Assembly: GCA_903927295.1 (NCBI GenBank) | Contig: CAIYMN010000393.1 | Coordinates: 1-52,243 of the forward strand | Source: an uncultured beta proteobacterium | GTDB taxonomy: Bacteria; Pseudomonadota; Gammaproteobacteria; Burkholderiales; Burkholderiaceae_C | Length of the DNA stretch: 52,243 bases | Reading direction: 5' to 3' | Shown here: positions 20,191 through 30,513 of the stretch, piece after piece | Position numbering within the stretch: the first letter of the stretch is position 1 | Layout: every line of letters starts with the position of its first letter | Program-made: the position numbers and the translations under genes | Notes under the pieces: model-generated | The model's input: only the letters and a program-made list of their open reading frames with translations | What the model was told of the DNA's origin: nothing | Databases searched by the model: none

Positions 20191-22731
20191 TCACGGCGCA
20201 GCGAACGTATACGTCTTCGCACCGGCAGGCGTGGTAACAGTAATCCCAACCTGATCCCCGGCCACGCACTGCTTCAAATTCAGCGTCAATGTCAGGGGTT
20301 CGAGCGAATCGGGCACAGCGGTATGCGATTGACCAACAAGGGAACAAGTACCAAATATCGGCGTAGCAGAACCGTCCGTGGGCAGTTTTGGTGAGTTGTC
20401 CGAAACTCCTACTGCAATCGTACTGCCCGTTGGAACACTTCTTCCGTTCAAGTCCTGAATGGAGACCGTCAGCCCGGTTGCAACAATTGCGTTGTTCCAC
20501 TGGGCATCGGGCGCGCTGGTCCAGACGGGGTTGTTGATAACGAGGTCGTCAGTGGAGAAAACGATCACCACTTGTCCACGCACGTCGGCCGCACCCCAAA
20601 CTCCGTCACCCTGATTCGGCAGTGGAGTGGTTCCACCCGCTTCGGCCGCACGCGGAACGGCAAATTCGCCTGGTTGGTGCACATACATGGTTCCATCCCA
20701 GCTCGGAATCGTCGATGTTGTTCCATCAGCATTCAACTTGAAGGACCCAGGCGATACATTCGCAGTTGCGAAATCGTCTCGGTAGGCAGTTCCCAAGTCA
20801 TTGTTGATCAAGCTGAAAGTATCTCCCGCGTCATATACGTTGTTGAAGTTCGTATCTGTGAAATCCTCTTCGCCGGCGGTGTAGGCCAAAATCGAGACAT
20901 AGCCATTCTTGGTGCTACCCGCCGCAAACGGACGGGGATTCTGTGTACGAATGGTGACTGTGCATTGCGAGTCGCCCGGCACGGCGCCAGTGACGCAGGT
21001 TGGTGGAATCATGACCCCAGCCTTCGTAACAAAGTTAACCGCCGTACCATCAGGCACGGGGTTGCCTTGGCGATCGGCAAGGGACATGGTTATGGTCGTC
21101 GTTGCACCATCGAAATTGAATCCACGAATGGCGTGTTTGGCGGGAACCAGACTAACCCGTGACTGGACTGGGCGCCCTGAGGCAATTACGACCACCGATG
21201 AATCGGTTTGAATGAGTGCAGCTGTCCCGACGGTGGACTTAAGGGCCGCATTCACCAAAACATTGGTTGGCACGGTGCCAGAGAACACCGGCACGGAGAC
21301 CTTGCCCAGGGAATCGGTCGTCAGGGTTACTGGCGCGACATTCCCCACTGTATTGAAAGTGGCCTTGGGAGTGCCCCCATTCAATGTCTTGAGAGAAACC
21401 AGTACATCCTGACCTGGCAAAGCCTCTCCTCGAACGTTAGACAGCAGAAACTGAACCATGGCCTGCGTAGCACCGCCCGAATTTGCGAGGTAAATCCGCG
21501 ACTTGCTTGCATCAGTCGGAACAACGAAACTCAGGTTGGTCGCTGGGGCTGCGAGTACGCTAATGGACTTGCTTACCGTACTGGCACCGACTGCGCTCAC
21601 CGATATGTCAACAGTTTTGCCGCCACAGCCTAGCGTACTGACAGCCGTTCCGGCTGCATCGGTCGCAGTGAAACTGGCGGTCGCTATGCCGCTGGTGTTC
21701 GTCGGCGCGGTCGCTGGCGATAATTGGCCACAACTGGAAGAAAAGCTGACCTGCACCGATGGTGCAACGTTGCTACCGAGCATGGCGGTCACCGAAATTT
21801 GCGTCGTGCCATAGGCGGCCAGCGTGCCAGTACCCACTTTAAAACTAAGGGGATCCAGCGTCAGGGTGGCCGCGCCGACCACGGCACCTACCGAGTAATC
21901 AACCGCACCTGTAACAACCGTCGTGATCGGAGTTCCCGATGTATTCGAACCCGAAATTGAAGCAGCGCCTGACAGCGTTCCGGCGCCGCCTACGGTGGCC
22001 GATGCTCTCGTCACTTTGATGGTTGCGACACCCGAAGAGTCGGTGAGTTGGGAACTCCCTTCCGGAAAAGTGATCTTGGTCAGATCACCCGTAATATCAA
22101 TCCTCTTTTGAGATACCGCAGTTCCGTCGGAAAACTTCAGAATGGCCTTTAATGTCGTCAGCCCGGAAGATCCAATGGTATTGGTGACCGAATTGGCCGC
22201 GTCACGCAGTTCCAGTTGCAATATCGGCGGATCGACCCGCACTTGTAGAGCAGATGAAAATGCCTGACCATAGGGATCTGTGGCTTTGAATGTCAAAGAC
22301 AGCGTCGCGGTACCAAACTCAAACAAATTTGCCCTTCCCACTCGTATTCTGACAATCCCATTGACATCGGATGTGGCGCTGGTTCCATTTGGAAAGACAA
22401 GAAGACTTGAACTCGGCCCAGTATCCAACGCTACAAGTTGGCTGGACACTGGCTTGCCGTCTTTCGTCGTCAACAAGCCGACGATTTCGGTACCGCCCGC
22501 AGCGGCAACGGATGAGACAACAGCACCGGAGGTCGCGTCTTTCAGTTGCGCGCTTAACAAAGTCTCAACCGGTGTGGCCGATGCAGTAACGCACACACCA
22601 TTTTGCAAAACCTTCGGTGCCGAACATACAACCGTACCACCAGTCGGAGTCCCAGCACTACCACCGCCCCCGCCACATGCGGAAAGTACGCCAAAGATCA
22701 ATAGAGCACAACTGTATTTCAATAAATGCAT
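20191..22731 (-). CDS. Large lipoprotein with repeated Ig-like (Big_1) domains
   Basis: An 846-residue protein with a lipoprotein signal (LSAC, C19) followed by a Gly-rich linker. The rest is low in charge and rich in Ser, Thr, Gly, Ala and Val, with repeated beta-sandwich patterns such as SFSSSCGQLSPATAPTNTSG and LADRQGNPVPDGTAVNF, typical of group 1 bacterial Ig-like domains (about 5-6). DFTDTNFNNVYDAGDTF near residue 660 looks like a calcium loop. It is probably exposed at the cell surface or in the periplasm. It lies 27 bases after pilQ, inside what is usually a continuous pilMNOPQ-aroK run. A link to pilus biogenesis or adhesion is inference only. Confidence 0.75.
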   Translation of the reverse strand: MHLLKYSCALLIFGVLSACGGGGGSAGTPTGGTVVCSAPKVLQNGVCVTASATPVETLLSAQLKDATSGAVVSSVAAAGGTEIVGLLTTKDGKPVSSQLVALDTGPSSSLLVFPNGTSATSDVNGIVRIRVGRANLFEFGTATLSLTFKATDPYGQAFSSALQVRVDPPILQLELRDAANSVTNTIGSSGLTTLKAILKFSDGTAVSQKRIDITGDLTKITFPEGSSQLTDSSGVATIKVTRASATVGGAGTLSGAASISGSNTSGTPITTVVTGAVDYSVGAVVGAATLTLDPLSFKVGTGTLAAYGTTQISVTAMLGSNVAPSVQVSFSSSCGQLSPATAPTNTSGIATASFTATDAAGTAVSTLGCGGKTVDISVSAVGASTVSKSISVLAAPATNLSFVVPTDASKSRIYLANSGGATQAMVQFLLSNVRGEALPGQDVLVSLKTLNGGTPKATFNTVGNVAPVTLTTDSLGKVSVPVFSGTVPTNVLVNAALKSTVGTAALIQTDSSVVVIASGRPVQSRVSLVPAKHAIRGFNFDGATTTITMSLADRQGNPVPDGTAVNFVTKAGVMIPPTCVTGAVPGDSQCTVTIRTQNPRPFAAGSTKNGYVSILAYTAGEEDFTDTNFNNVYDAGDTFSLINNDLGTAYRDDFATANVSPGSFKLNADGTTSTIPSWDGTMYVHQPGEFAVPRAAEAGGTTPLPNQGDGVWGAADVRGQVVIVFSTDDLVINNPVWTSAPDAQWNNAIVATGLTVSIQDLNGRSVPTGSTIAVGVSDNSPKLPTDGSATPIFGTCSLVGQSHTAVPDSLEPLTLTLNLKQCVAGDQVGITVTTPAGAKTYTFAAP

Positions 22732-22758
22732 GGCCAGTTTCCTGCTGTTTCTGCGAGA

Positions 22759-24927
22759 TCAGCGATCGCCGATTTTGTCCGAAATAATCCTGGGCGTAAC
22801 AAAGACCAGAAGTTCCCGTTTCGAATTATTACGAAGCTTTGACTTGAATAAATTTCCAACCCATGGCAGATCTGCCAACACCGGTACACCGGTTTGATTG
22901 CTTGAATCTTCCAACTCGAACACACCGCCGATCAGGACGGTGCCGCCGTTCTCCACAAGAACCTGCGTAGTGACGTTCTTCACCTCCAGTACGGGTCCTG
23001 CATTCGACGTAAACGATGTGTTGATGGCATCCTTGTTGACGTCCAGGTCCATGATGATTGAACCTTCAGGCGTAATTTGAGGTGTGACCTCAAGTCTGAG
23101 CGCGGCGTCCTTGAAAGCTGTCGTACAGGTCTGCGTTCCACCTGTACCGCTGCAGGATTGATAGGGCACTTGCTGCCCCTGCTTGATGAACGCCTTTTTC
23201 CCATCGGAAGTGACTACTCTCGGACTCGAGACGATCTTGCCCTTGTTGTCGGCCTCCAATGCGGAAATCTCCAGATTCAGAAAACGATTCGCCAGATTGC
23301 TGAAGATGGACAGTGCAAAACTCGGTACCGGATTCGTCCCCAAATTTGCCGCGCTGGGTGCCGTCGCCGGCAAGGTTATAAAACTACCTGTCGTATTGAC
23401 AGTTCCGCCGCCGCCACTTGCAGCTACGGCGTCCTGATAACTTGTGCCAAAGGCGATCCGGTTGCTGCCACCGTCTGACAGGGCGTAGCCACCGTCTCCG
23501 CCCTTGTTGGCTCGCAGGTCTGTCGCGCCAAACTTGACACCCAATGATCTTCCGAACGCTTCGTCAGCCGTTACGATTCGCACTTCAATCATGACCTGAC
23601 GCACGGCCACATCGAGTTTCTGCAACAATTGCAGGACCTGCTCGAGTCGTGATGGAACGTCCGTCACAAACAACTGATTGGTTCGCGGATCGGCGGTCGC
23701 GCTGCCGCGGGCACTCAGGGTTCGCCCCGCACTCTTCTCACCACCGCCTGCACCGGTCAACTGCTTGGCAATGTCCTCGGCTTTGGCGTAGTTCATCTGG
23801 AAAGACTGGGTGCGAACCGGCTCCAGATTCAGGACAGCCGCCTTGGATTCGAGTTCGAGTTTTTCCTTGGCAATAATTTCATCCTTTGGAGCAATCCAGA
23901 TGACGTTAGCGGTCTTGCGCATACCCAAGCCCTTGGCCTGCAAGATGATATCCAGCGCCTGATCCCATGGCACATCCTGCAAGCGCAAGGTGACGGCTCC
24001 AGTGACGGAGTCCGAGGTAATGATGTTGAAATTGGTGAAGTCGGCAATGACCTGCAACAAGGAACGAACTTCGATGTTCTGGAAATTGAGTGATAGCTTT
24101 TGCCCGTTGTAGCCCGGACCTTGCGTCAGCTTTGAAGGATCGATCTTCAGTGGTTTTACTTCCACTACGAATTGCTGGTCGCTCTGATAGGCACTGTGCA
24201 CCCACAGCCCCTTGGGCTCAATCACCATGCGCACCCGATCCCCAACCTGGGAGGTCGTTACAGATTGCACCGGGGTGGCAAAATCCGTGACGTCGAGACG
24301 GCGACGCAAACCCTCTGGCAAGGTTGAATTCATGAATTCGACCACCAGAGTTTCACCCTGTTGCCTGATGTCAACACCCACCTGGTTGTTCGGCAAGTCC
24401 ACCACTACACGACCCGAACCCTCGTCGCCGCGACGGAAATCAAGATCCTTCAGTGGCAAAGCGTCACGGCTGCGGTTTTCGGAAAAGACCGGTGCCGCAC
24501 TGGCAGCGGGCGATGCAGACGCGACCGCCTCCAGCACGACCAGCAAAGATTTACCCTGCAACTGTGCCCTGTAAGGCGTGATTTGTTTCAAATTCAGTAC
24601 TACACGCGTTCGATCGCCGGCTTGCACGACGTTGACTGACTTCAAATTTCCCTGATTCACTTCCACGGTCGAACGCCCCATGGCGTTCGAAATTCCTGGA
24701 AAATCAAGGGCAATCCGGGCTGGAGACTGAATGGAGAAACCTGTCGGGATCAACTCCATCTGCTGCGTCAGATCGATACGCACTACCTCAACGCCGCCTT
24801 GAATGGACGCCGACACTGCTTCGATAGCACCTTGCGCCTGCGCAATCAAAGTCGTCAACATGATCGTCGCCGCCAAAATGGCGCTACGCCACGTTCGACT
24901 GCCCAACCCACATTTCTGACTATTCAT
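22759..24927 (-). CDS. pilQ: Type IV pilus secretin PilQ
   Basis: A 722-residue outer-membrane secretin through which the type IV pilus exits. A signal peptide (residues 1-33) is followed by two AMIN peptidoglycan-binding domains (about 35-135 and 155-260), then the N0/STN domain (LSLNFQNIEVRSLLQVIADF), the N1 domain (RTQSFQMNYAKAEDIAKQL) and the C-terminal secretin domain with VLIGGVFELED and the closing PVLADLPWVGNLFKS motif. Length is typical of betaproteobacterial PilQ. The start overlaps the pilP stop (ATGA). Confidence 0.96.
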   Translation of the reverse strand: MNSQKCGLGSRTWRSAILAATIMLTTLIAQAQGAIEAVSASIQGGVEVVRIDLTQQMELIPTGFSIQSPARIALDFPGISNAMGRSTVEVNQGNLKSVNVVQAGDRTRVVLNLKQITPYRAQLQGKSLLVVLEAVASASPAASAAPVFSENRSRDALPLKDLDFRRGDEGSGRVVVDLPNNQVGVDIRQQGETLVVEFMNSTLPEGLRRRLDVTDFATPVQSVTTSQVGDRVRMVIEPKGLWVHSAYQSDQQFVVEVKPLKIDPSKLTQGPGYNGQKLSLNFQNIEVRSLLQVIADFTNFNIITSDSVTGAVTLRLQDVPWDQALDIILQAKGLGMRKTANVIWIAPKDEIIAKEKLELESKAAVLNLEPVRTQSFQMNYAKAEDIAKQLTGAGGGEKSAGRTLSARGSATADPRTNQLFVTDVPSRLEQVLQLLQKLDVAVRQVMIEVRIVTADEAFGRSLGVKFGATDLRANKGGDGGYALSDGGSNRIAFGTSYQDAVAASGGGGTVNTTGSFITLPATAPSAANLGTNPVPSFALSIFSNLANRFLNLEISALEADNKGKIVSSPRVVTSDGKKAFIKQGQQVPYQSCSGTGGTQTCTTAFKDAALRLEVTPQITPEGSIIMDLDVNKDAINTSFTSNAGPVLEVKNVTTQVLVENGGTVLIGGVFELEDSSNQTGVPVLADLPWVGNLFKSKLRNNSKRELLVFVTPRIISDKIGDR

Positions 24928-25466
24928 TTTGACCTCTCTTGCAACTGCAATGTAGCAGTGCGTTCAATCCATTCACCCGTCGCATCCTGCACTATTTCGC
25001 GCAGCGTTACTTCAGTCTCGGCAATCTTGCTGACTCGCCCGTAGTTCTGCCCCAGATAGTTGCCGGGTCGCACCTGATACAACAAATTTTCCACTTTGAC
25101 CAAGGCGACCGGTTGACCTGTCTGAGTCATACTCCCAACGAGCGTCATAGCATCCAACGGAAATGACTCCAGGGCCTCCCGACGACGCGCCAACTCAGGC
25201 GCAATCAAGGCGCCATTGGCTGCCGCCTGTGTGGAGTCTCGTTTCAGCGCCTGTGTCAGTTTCTGATTGCTGAACGGTTCTATCGTCGCGACCTGGCTAT
25301 AACTTTCCGGGATGAACTGCTTTGGCTCGGAAATTGGCGAAATCTTGGGCCGGATCTGGCTTTTTTGTTCCGCCATCCATTGGCGCAACTCGCTTTCGCT
25401 GGAGGCACCACAACCTGTCAGCGTCGCAACCAACACGGCGATTGCAATTTCGCGGAAACATTTCAT
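24924..25466 (-). CDS. pilP: Type IV pilus lipoprotein PilP
   Basis: A 180-residue inner-membrane lipoprotein (lipobox LTGC, C19) that links the PilNO heterodimer to PilQ. The C-terminal HR-like domain has the family sequence RREALESFPLDAMTLVGSM, LVKVENLLYQVRPGNYLGQNYG and TLREIVQDATGEWIER. It overlaps both neighbours by four bases (pilO and pilQ). Intact. Confidence 0.94.
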   Translation of the reverse strand: MKCFREIAIAVLVATLTGCGASSESELRQWMAEQKSQIRPKISPISEPKQFIPESYSQVATIEPFSNQKLTQALKRDSTQAAANGALIAPELARRREALESFPLDAMTLVGSMTQTGQPVALVKVENLLYQVRPGNYLGQNYGRVSKIAETEVTLREIVQDATGEWIERTATLQLQERSK

Positions 25467-26137
25467 TTGGCGGCCCCCTTGGGCACTGCCGCCTTGCGTT
25501 GCGTGGCAACCTCATCGGCATCGAGGTAGCGGAAAGTCTTGGCCGTCGCATCCATGGTCAAAGACCCGTCTTTGCCCGGAACAATGGTCAGGTTATTGAG
25601 TGTCACTATGCGCGAAAGGTTCGCGATGTCCGAAGCAAAAGCCCCAATGTCGTGATAGCGACCGGTGACCCGCAGCGCAATCGGCAACTCCGCGTAATAG
25701 TCTTTGACTGCCACTTGCCCGGGTCGGAACAAATCGAACTGCAGACTGCGTCCCAAACCAGCCTGATTAATGTCGGACAGGAGTGCATCCATCTCGGCTT
25801 TGCTCGGCAACTGCTTCTCCAGTTGCGTAACGTACTGCTGCACCTGCTCCCGCTGTTTCTTCAACGCTTCGAGATTGATCGCCTTGCCCAGTTTGACGCG
25901 GTACTCCTCACGCAACTTGACTTCCCTGGTCTGCTCCGCCTCCAGGTCAAGCTGCGAAGAATTCAGCCAGAGGAACCAAAGCACACCCACAAACAACGCA
26001 GCCACACCCACGAACAACGCGTTGCGCGGTAGCGTCGGCCAATTGGACGGATCCTTCGGGTCGAGTCCCTGAAACTGAGACAACAGTTTGCCCCACATTG
26101 CAGGAAGGTCTGATTTCAACGAAAACTTGGCGGCCAT
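25463..26137 (-). CDS. pilO: Type IV pilus alignment protein PilO
   Basis: A 224-residue bitopic inner-membrane protein. The single helix is at about residues 42-62 (ALFVGVAALFVGVLWFLWL), then a coiled-coil stretch (about 75-115) and a ferredoxin-like periplasmic domain with ELPIALRVTGRYHDIGAFAS. It pairs with PilN and anchors PilP. It overlaps pilP by four bases and follows pilN by 12. Confidence 0.94.
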   Translation of the reverse strand: MAAKFSLKSDLPAMWGKLLSQFQGLDPKDPSNWPTLPRNALFVGVAALFVGVLWFLWLNSSQLDLEAEQTREVKLREEYRVKLGKAINLEALKKQREQVQQYVTQLEKQLPSKAEMDALLSDINQAGLGRSLQFDLFRPGQVAVKDYYAELPIALRVTGRYHDIGAFASDIANLSRIVTLNNLTIVPGKDGSLTMDATAKTFRYLDADEVATQRKAAVPKGAAK

Positions 26138-26149
26138 AGCGTTGGGCTC

Positions 26150-26785
26150 CTACTTCTTCACAGGAGTTGAGGCCGCATTCTGTGCCGCAGTAACGGCAAC
26201 AGCAACACGCTGTTGTTCTGCTTCGCCGGCACGGGTCAAACGAACACGAATCGTGAAATTGGCGATCCGCCGCTGGTCACGCGCCGTCAACGCCACTGCA
26301 CCCGAGACAATTTCGACCAACTCGGGTCTGGAAAACCAGGGTGTGTTGTTGCCCAGATTTCTCAACAGTTCCGACACCCTTTCGTTCGACTGGGCAACGC
26401 CTTGCAGGGTGACATTCTGACTGTCCTGGCGCATGCTGGCTATGTACACACCATCCGGCAGTTGCTTGACCAACTCCGTCAGCAGGTGGACCGGCATATT
26501 TCGATCCGCCTGCAAGTCTTCGACGGCCTGTTGGCGAGCACGCAAAGCAGTTATCTCGGTCTCAAGACCCGCGATATCCTTGATTTGCGCATCAAAGCGT
26601 TTGATCTCTGCCTGCAACACCTGATTCTTCGACTGTTGTCCGGATATTTGGGCTTGAAACCACAGAAAAATCATGCCCGCGAGCAAGCCGCCCATCAGGG
26701 CAGAAAATCCCAAACTGACGTTGAAAATATCCTGGCGCCTCTTGCGCGCCGCCTCTCTGTGCGGAAGCAGATTGATCAGGATCAC
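26150..26785 (-). CDS. pilN: Type IV pilus assembly protein PilN
   Basis: A 211-residue bitopic membrane protein. Its cytoplasmic N-terminus ILINLLPHREAARKRR carries the INLLP motif that inserts into PilM. A helix at about residues 25-45 and a coiled coil plus ferredoxin-like domain follow. The frame is open 10 codons upstream, but the GTG at 26783-26785 has GGAGGT 7 bases before it and overlaps the pilM stop as GTGA, so I place the start there. Confidence 0.94.
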   Translation of the reverse strand: MILINLLPHREAARKRRQDIFNVSLGFSALMGGLLAGMIFLWFQAQISGQQSKNQVLQAEIKRFDAQIKDIAGLETEITALRARQQAVEDLQADRNMPVHLLTELVKQLPDGVYIASMRQDSQNVTLQGVAQSNERVSELLRNLGNNTPWFSRPELVEIVSGAVALTARDQRRIANFTIRVRLTRAGEAEQQRVAVAVTAAQNAASTPVKK

Positions 26786-27861
26786 TGAATAAACCTCCGC
26801 AACGCCAATCCACACGAAGTCAGATACGACGGCGCCTCGCGCGTCATTTTCTTCAAACGCACATCACTGCCAATTTCCATTCCCTCAAATGGGTTGACCA
26901 GCGTACACGCAAAAGAAGTATGTTCCGTCACTGCCGCTGTTAGGCCGGGCAGCGCTGCGGAACCTCCGGCCAGCATCACGCAATCAACCTTGTTGTGTGG
27001 CGTGCTGGTAAAGAAAAATTGAAGGGCACGACCGATTTCATGCACCATGCTTTCAACAAACGGACGCAGGACACTGGATTCATAGTCTTCAGGCAATTCG
27101 CCACTGCGTTTCTTGGTTTCAGCCTCTTCCAGAGAAAAACCATACTGACGCACAATCAGTTGCGTTAACTGAGCGCCACCGAAAGCCTGATCCCTGTCGT
27201 ACAAGACCTCGTCATTGCGTATGACCTGCATACTGGTAGTGAGTGCGCCCACCTCAAACAACGCAACAATCGCGCCGGCACCCTGGTCGGGCATACGCTC
27301 GATCAGTCGATTCGTCGCTAGCCTCGACGCATACGACTCAACGTCAACAATAACCGGCTTCAGACCAGCCGCTTCAGCCAGCCCCTGTATATCCTGGACC
27401 TTCTCCTTGCGAGAGGCGGCAATCAGTACTTCAATGTCGCCAGCCGAAGTTGCACTCGGGCCAACAACACAGAAATCAAGACTGACTTCGTCCAACGGAA
27501 ACGGAATGTATTGATTGGCCTCAATCTCAACCTGTATTTCCAGTTCCTGGTCCGACATTCCACCGGGCAAGACAATTTTTTTGGTGATAACAGCCGAGGG
27601 AGGCAGGGCCATCGCAACATTCTTGGTTTTGGTGCCACTTTTCTTGACCAGACGACGTACCGCCTCGGCCACTTCATCAAACTTTTCAATGTTTCCGTCT
27701 GTGATCCAGCCGCGCTCAAGCGGCTCGATCGCACAACGTTCGAGCATCAGATTTCCGGACTTATCCTGTCCCAGTTCAACCAGTTTGACACTGGAAGAAC
27801 TGATGTCCAGACCAAGCATGGGTGCGGGTTGACGACTAAACAAAGATCCCAAAGAGATCAA
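26782..27861 (-). CDS. pilM: Type IV pilus actin-like protein PilM
   Basis: A 359-residue cytoplasmic ATP-binding protein of the actin fold that docks on the N-terminus of PilN and helps align the pilus machine. Features are MLGLDISSSSVKLVELG at the start, VAMALPPSAVITKKIVLP, and the nucleotide-binding VDCVMLAGGSAALPGL near the C-terminus. It is the first gene of the pilMNOPQ run and is divergent from mrcA with a 267-base gap containing a candidate promoter. Confidence 0.95.
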   Translation of the reverse strand: MISLGSLFSRQPAPMLGLDISSSSVKLVELGQDKSGNLMLERCAIEPLERGWITDGNIEKFDEVAEAVRRLVKKSGTKTKNVAMALPPSAVITKKIVLPGGMSDQELEIQVEIEANQYIPFPLDEVSLDFCVVGPSATSAGDIEVLIAASRKEKVQDIQGLAEAAGLKPVIVDVESYASRLATNRLIERMPDQGAGAIVALFEVGALTTSMQVIRNDEVLYDRDQAFGGAQLTQLIVRQYGFSLEEAETKKRSGELPEDYESSVLRPFVESMVHEIGRALQFFFTSTPHNKVDCVMLAGGSAALPGLTAAVTEHTSFACTLVNPFEGMEIGSDVRLKKMTREAPSYLTSCGLALRRFIQ

Positions 27862-27917
27862 AACTATCCCCTGAAACGGGCCAATCGTGGATTGGCAAAA
27901 CTTGAGAATTCACTTGA

Positions 27918-27946
27918 ATGCTAGCAGCAAGCGTATTGTCAGGCAA
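27918..27946 (-). promoter_or_regulatory. Candidate sigma-70 promoter for pilMNOPQ
   Basis: On the minus strand TTGCCT (27941-27946) and TAGCAT (27918-27923) are separated by 17 bases, about 57 bases upstream of the pilM ATG. Four of six bases match in each box. No other equally good pair was seen facing pilM. The rest of the gap 27862-28128 is AT-richer than its flanks and must also hold the mrcA promoter, which I could not place. Confidence 0.4.
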
Positions 27947-28128
27947 AGACTATTTCACTATTTGGAAGTTTTCAACGTTGCCAAAAGTAGACGATCGGTG
28001 TCTGAATGTTACAGGTAGCGACTCGCCAAATGGCGAACAGGAACGCAGACGCAAGAATATTGGATACTACCGCGCCAAACTGCAATAACATCATTGTTGC
28101 AATGACAATGCGCGATTACTGAATTCCT

Positions 28129-30513
28129 ATGCCTTCCAAACCACCGCCCGGCGACATCAGTCCAGCCCCAAGTTCAACTCGCTCAAACAGGAGGAGTTGG
28201 CCATGGCGCGTCGCTTTGTGGGGCGGCGGTGCGCTGCTCGCCGCAATCCTGTCGCTACTGATCGTCATTGCCATTGCGCTGGCAGTTGCGTTCCCGAATT
28301 TGCCTGACATTTCGGATCTGTCCGACTACCGTCCGAAGCTGCCACTGCGCGTTTTTTCAGCTGAAGGAGTCCTTATTGGGGAGTTTGGCGAAGAGCGTCG
28401 ACACCTGACACCCATCGCTGAAATACCCAAAGTCATGACGGATGCCGTTCTGGCCATCGAAGACGCCCGGTTTTACGAGCATGGGGGCATAGACTACCGG
28501 GGCATGCTACGCGCCGGATTGGCCAACCTGGGACATTTCAAGAGTCAGGGTGCATCGACCATCACGATGCAGGTGGCGCGAAATGTCTATTTGTCGTCAG
28601 AGAAGACCTACACGCGAAAGATTTACGAGGTCCTGCTGACCTTCAAGCTTGAACATCTCCTGACCAAGAACCAGATTCTGGAAATCTACATGAACCAGAT
28701 CTTTCTGGGCAACCGCTCTTACGGATTTGCTGCAGCAGCCGAAGCCTATTTTGACAAGCCGTTGAAAAACGTCTCCATTGCAGAAGCGGCCATGCTGGCT
28801 GGGCTACCGAAGGCGCCGTCTGCGTACAACCCGATAAGCAATCCCAAGCGAGCACGCTCACGCCAGTTGCACATCATTGAACGCATGCAGGAAAACGGCT
28901 TCATCACAGCGCAACAGGCTGCTACGGCAAAGAGCGAAGAGTTGAAGGTCAGGTCTAGCTCCGACAATCCCAAGGTACACGCCGAGTACGTCGCCGAAAC
29001 CGTGCGCCAGTTGATGTTCACACAGTATGGCGAGGAGACATACACGCGCGGCCTGAACGTTTACACCACGGTACGGGCAGCAGACCAGGAAGTAGCGTAC
29101 AAGGCTCTGCGGCGCGGGCTGATGGACTTCGAGCGCCGACAAATTTACCGCGGGCCTGAAAGGTTTGTGGTGCTGCCAACCGATCCAAAGGAGCTTGATG
29201 ACGCGATTGATGACGCGCTGGAAGATCACCCCGACAACGGAGACATCCTGGCCGCGATGGTCCTTGAAGTCGACAACCGGCACATCAGGGCGATCCGGCA
29301 AACCGGCGAGTTGGTAGACATCGTCGGTGAAGGCTTGAAGCCGGCGCAGTCCGGTCTATCTGACAGGGCAGCACCCAACATCAGGATTCGCCGGGGCGCC
29401 GTGATTCGCGTCAGCAAGACGCCAAAAAACACCTGGGAAATTACGCAGTTGCCGGAAGTTGAGGGCGCTTTTGTGGCGCTTGATCCGCGCGACGGCTCCA
29501 TCAAGGCGCTGGTCGGTGGATTTGATTTTGAAAAGAACAAGTTCAACCACGTGACTCAAGCCTGGCGCCAGCCCGGCTCGAGCTTCAAGCCCTTCATCTA
29601 TTCAGCGGCGCTGGAAAAGGGCTTTACGCCAGCCACCGTGATCAACGATGCGCCGCTCTTTTTCGACGCTGGCGTAACCGGTGGCCAACCCTGGGAGCCC
29701 AAGAACTATGACGGAAAATTTGAAGGACCAATGACCTTGCGCCAGGGTCTGGCAAAGTCCAAGAACATGATCTCCATTCGCATCCTGCAGGCGATTGGCC
29801 CGCAAAACGCCCAGGAATGGATTACGCGCTTTGGTTTCGATGAAGACAAACACCCTGCTTACCTGACCATGGCGCTGGGTGCGGGTTCGGTGACGCCGAT
29901 GCAGATGGTTTCGGCCTACTCGGTATTTGCCAATGGCGGCTACCGCATCAACCCCTGGCTGATCGCCAAAGTGACGGAGCAAAAAGGAAAACTCTTTATT
30001 GAGACAAAACCCCCAGTCCTTGACGAGTCAATGCGTGTCATTGATGCACGCAACGCCTTCATGATGGAGAGTCTGTTGCAGACAGTCACCCGCTCTGGCA
30101 CGGCGGCCTTGGCGCAGGCAACGCTGAAACGACCCGATCTGTATGGCAAAACCGGTACCACGAACGACTCGATGGACGCCTGGTTTGCGGGTTTTCAGCC
30201 AACCCTGACGGCAGTCACGTGGATTGGCTATGACACACCGCGCAAACTCGGTGACCGCGAAACCGGCGGTGGCTTGAGCCTTCCGGTCTGGATCAGGTTC
30301 ATGGAACACGCTTTGAAAGACACGCCGGTTATGGAGCCTGATGCGCCAGAAGGCGTGATCCACTCAGGCGGCGAGTGGTTTTACGACGAATACGTCAAAG
30401 GTGCCGGTGTCGGCAGTCTGGGACTCAATGACAAACCCGGAACGGCGTCGGGTGTGTTGCCGCTCCCGCCCGCCGACGAAAAGAAAAGAATCCTGGATCT
30501 GTTCAAAAACTGA
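28129..30513 (+). CDS. mrcA: Penicillin-binding protein 1A (class A, bifunctional)
   Basis: A 794-residue inner-membrane enzyme that polymerises and cross-links peptidoglycan. A membrane anchor at residues 28-55 is followed by the GT51 glycosyltransferase domain (catalytic E111 in [12 protein letters not shown], then [13 protein letters not shown]). An OB-like insert and the transpeptidase domain follow, with S484 in PGSSFKP as the acylated serine, the SKN motif in LAKSKNM, and KTGTTN from K674. Length is normal. Its 3' end overlaps cyaY on the other strand by 11 bases. Position opposite pilM is the common proteobacterial layout. Confidence 0.95.
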   Translation: MPSKPPPGDISPAPSSTRSNRRSWPWRVALWGGGALLAAILSLLIVIAIALAVAFPNLPDISDLSDYRPKLPLRVFSAEGVLIGEFGEERRHLTPIAEIPKVMTDAVLAIEDARFYEHGGIDYRGMLRAGLANLGHFKSQGASTITMQVARNVYLSSEKTYTRKIYEVLLTFKLEHLLTKNQILEIYMNQIFLGNRSYGFAAAAEAYFDKPLKNVSIAEAAMLAGLPKAPSAYNPISNPKRARSRQLHIIERMQENGFITAQQAATAKSEELKVRSSSDNPKVHAEYVAETVRQLMFTQYGEETYTRGLNVYTTVRAADQEVAYKALRRGLMDFERRQIYRGPERFVVLPTDPKELDDAIDDALEDHPDNGDILAAMVLEVDNRHIRAIRQTGELVDIVGEGLKPAQSGLSDRAAPNIRIRRGAVIRVSKTPKNTWEITQLPEVEGAFVALDPRDGSIKALVGGFDFEKNKFNHVTQAWRQPGSSFKPFIYSAALEKGFTPATVINDAPLFFDAGVTGGQPWEPKNYDGKFEGPMTLRQGLAKSKNMISIRILQAIGPQNAQEWITRFGFDEDKHPAYLTMALGAGSVTPMQMVSAYSVFANGGYRINPWLIAKVTEQKGKLFIETKPPVLDESMRVIDARNAFMMESLLQTVTRSGTAALAQATLKRPDLYGKTGTTNDSMDAWFAGFQPTLTAVTWIGYDTPRKLGDRETGGGLSLPVWIRFMEHALKDTPVMEPDAPEGVIHSGGEWFYDEYVKGAGVGSLGLNDKPGTASGVLPLPPADEKKRILDLFKN

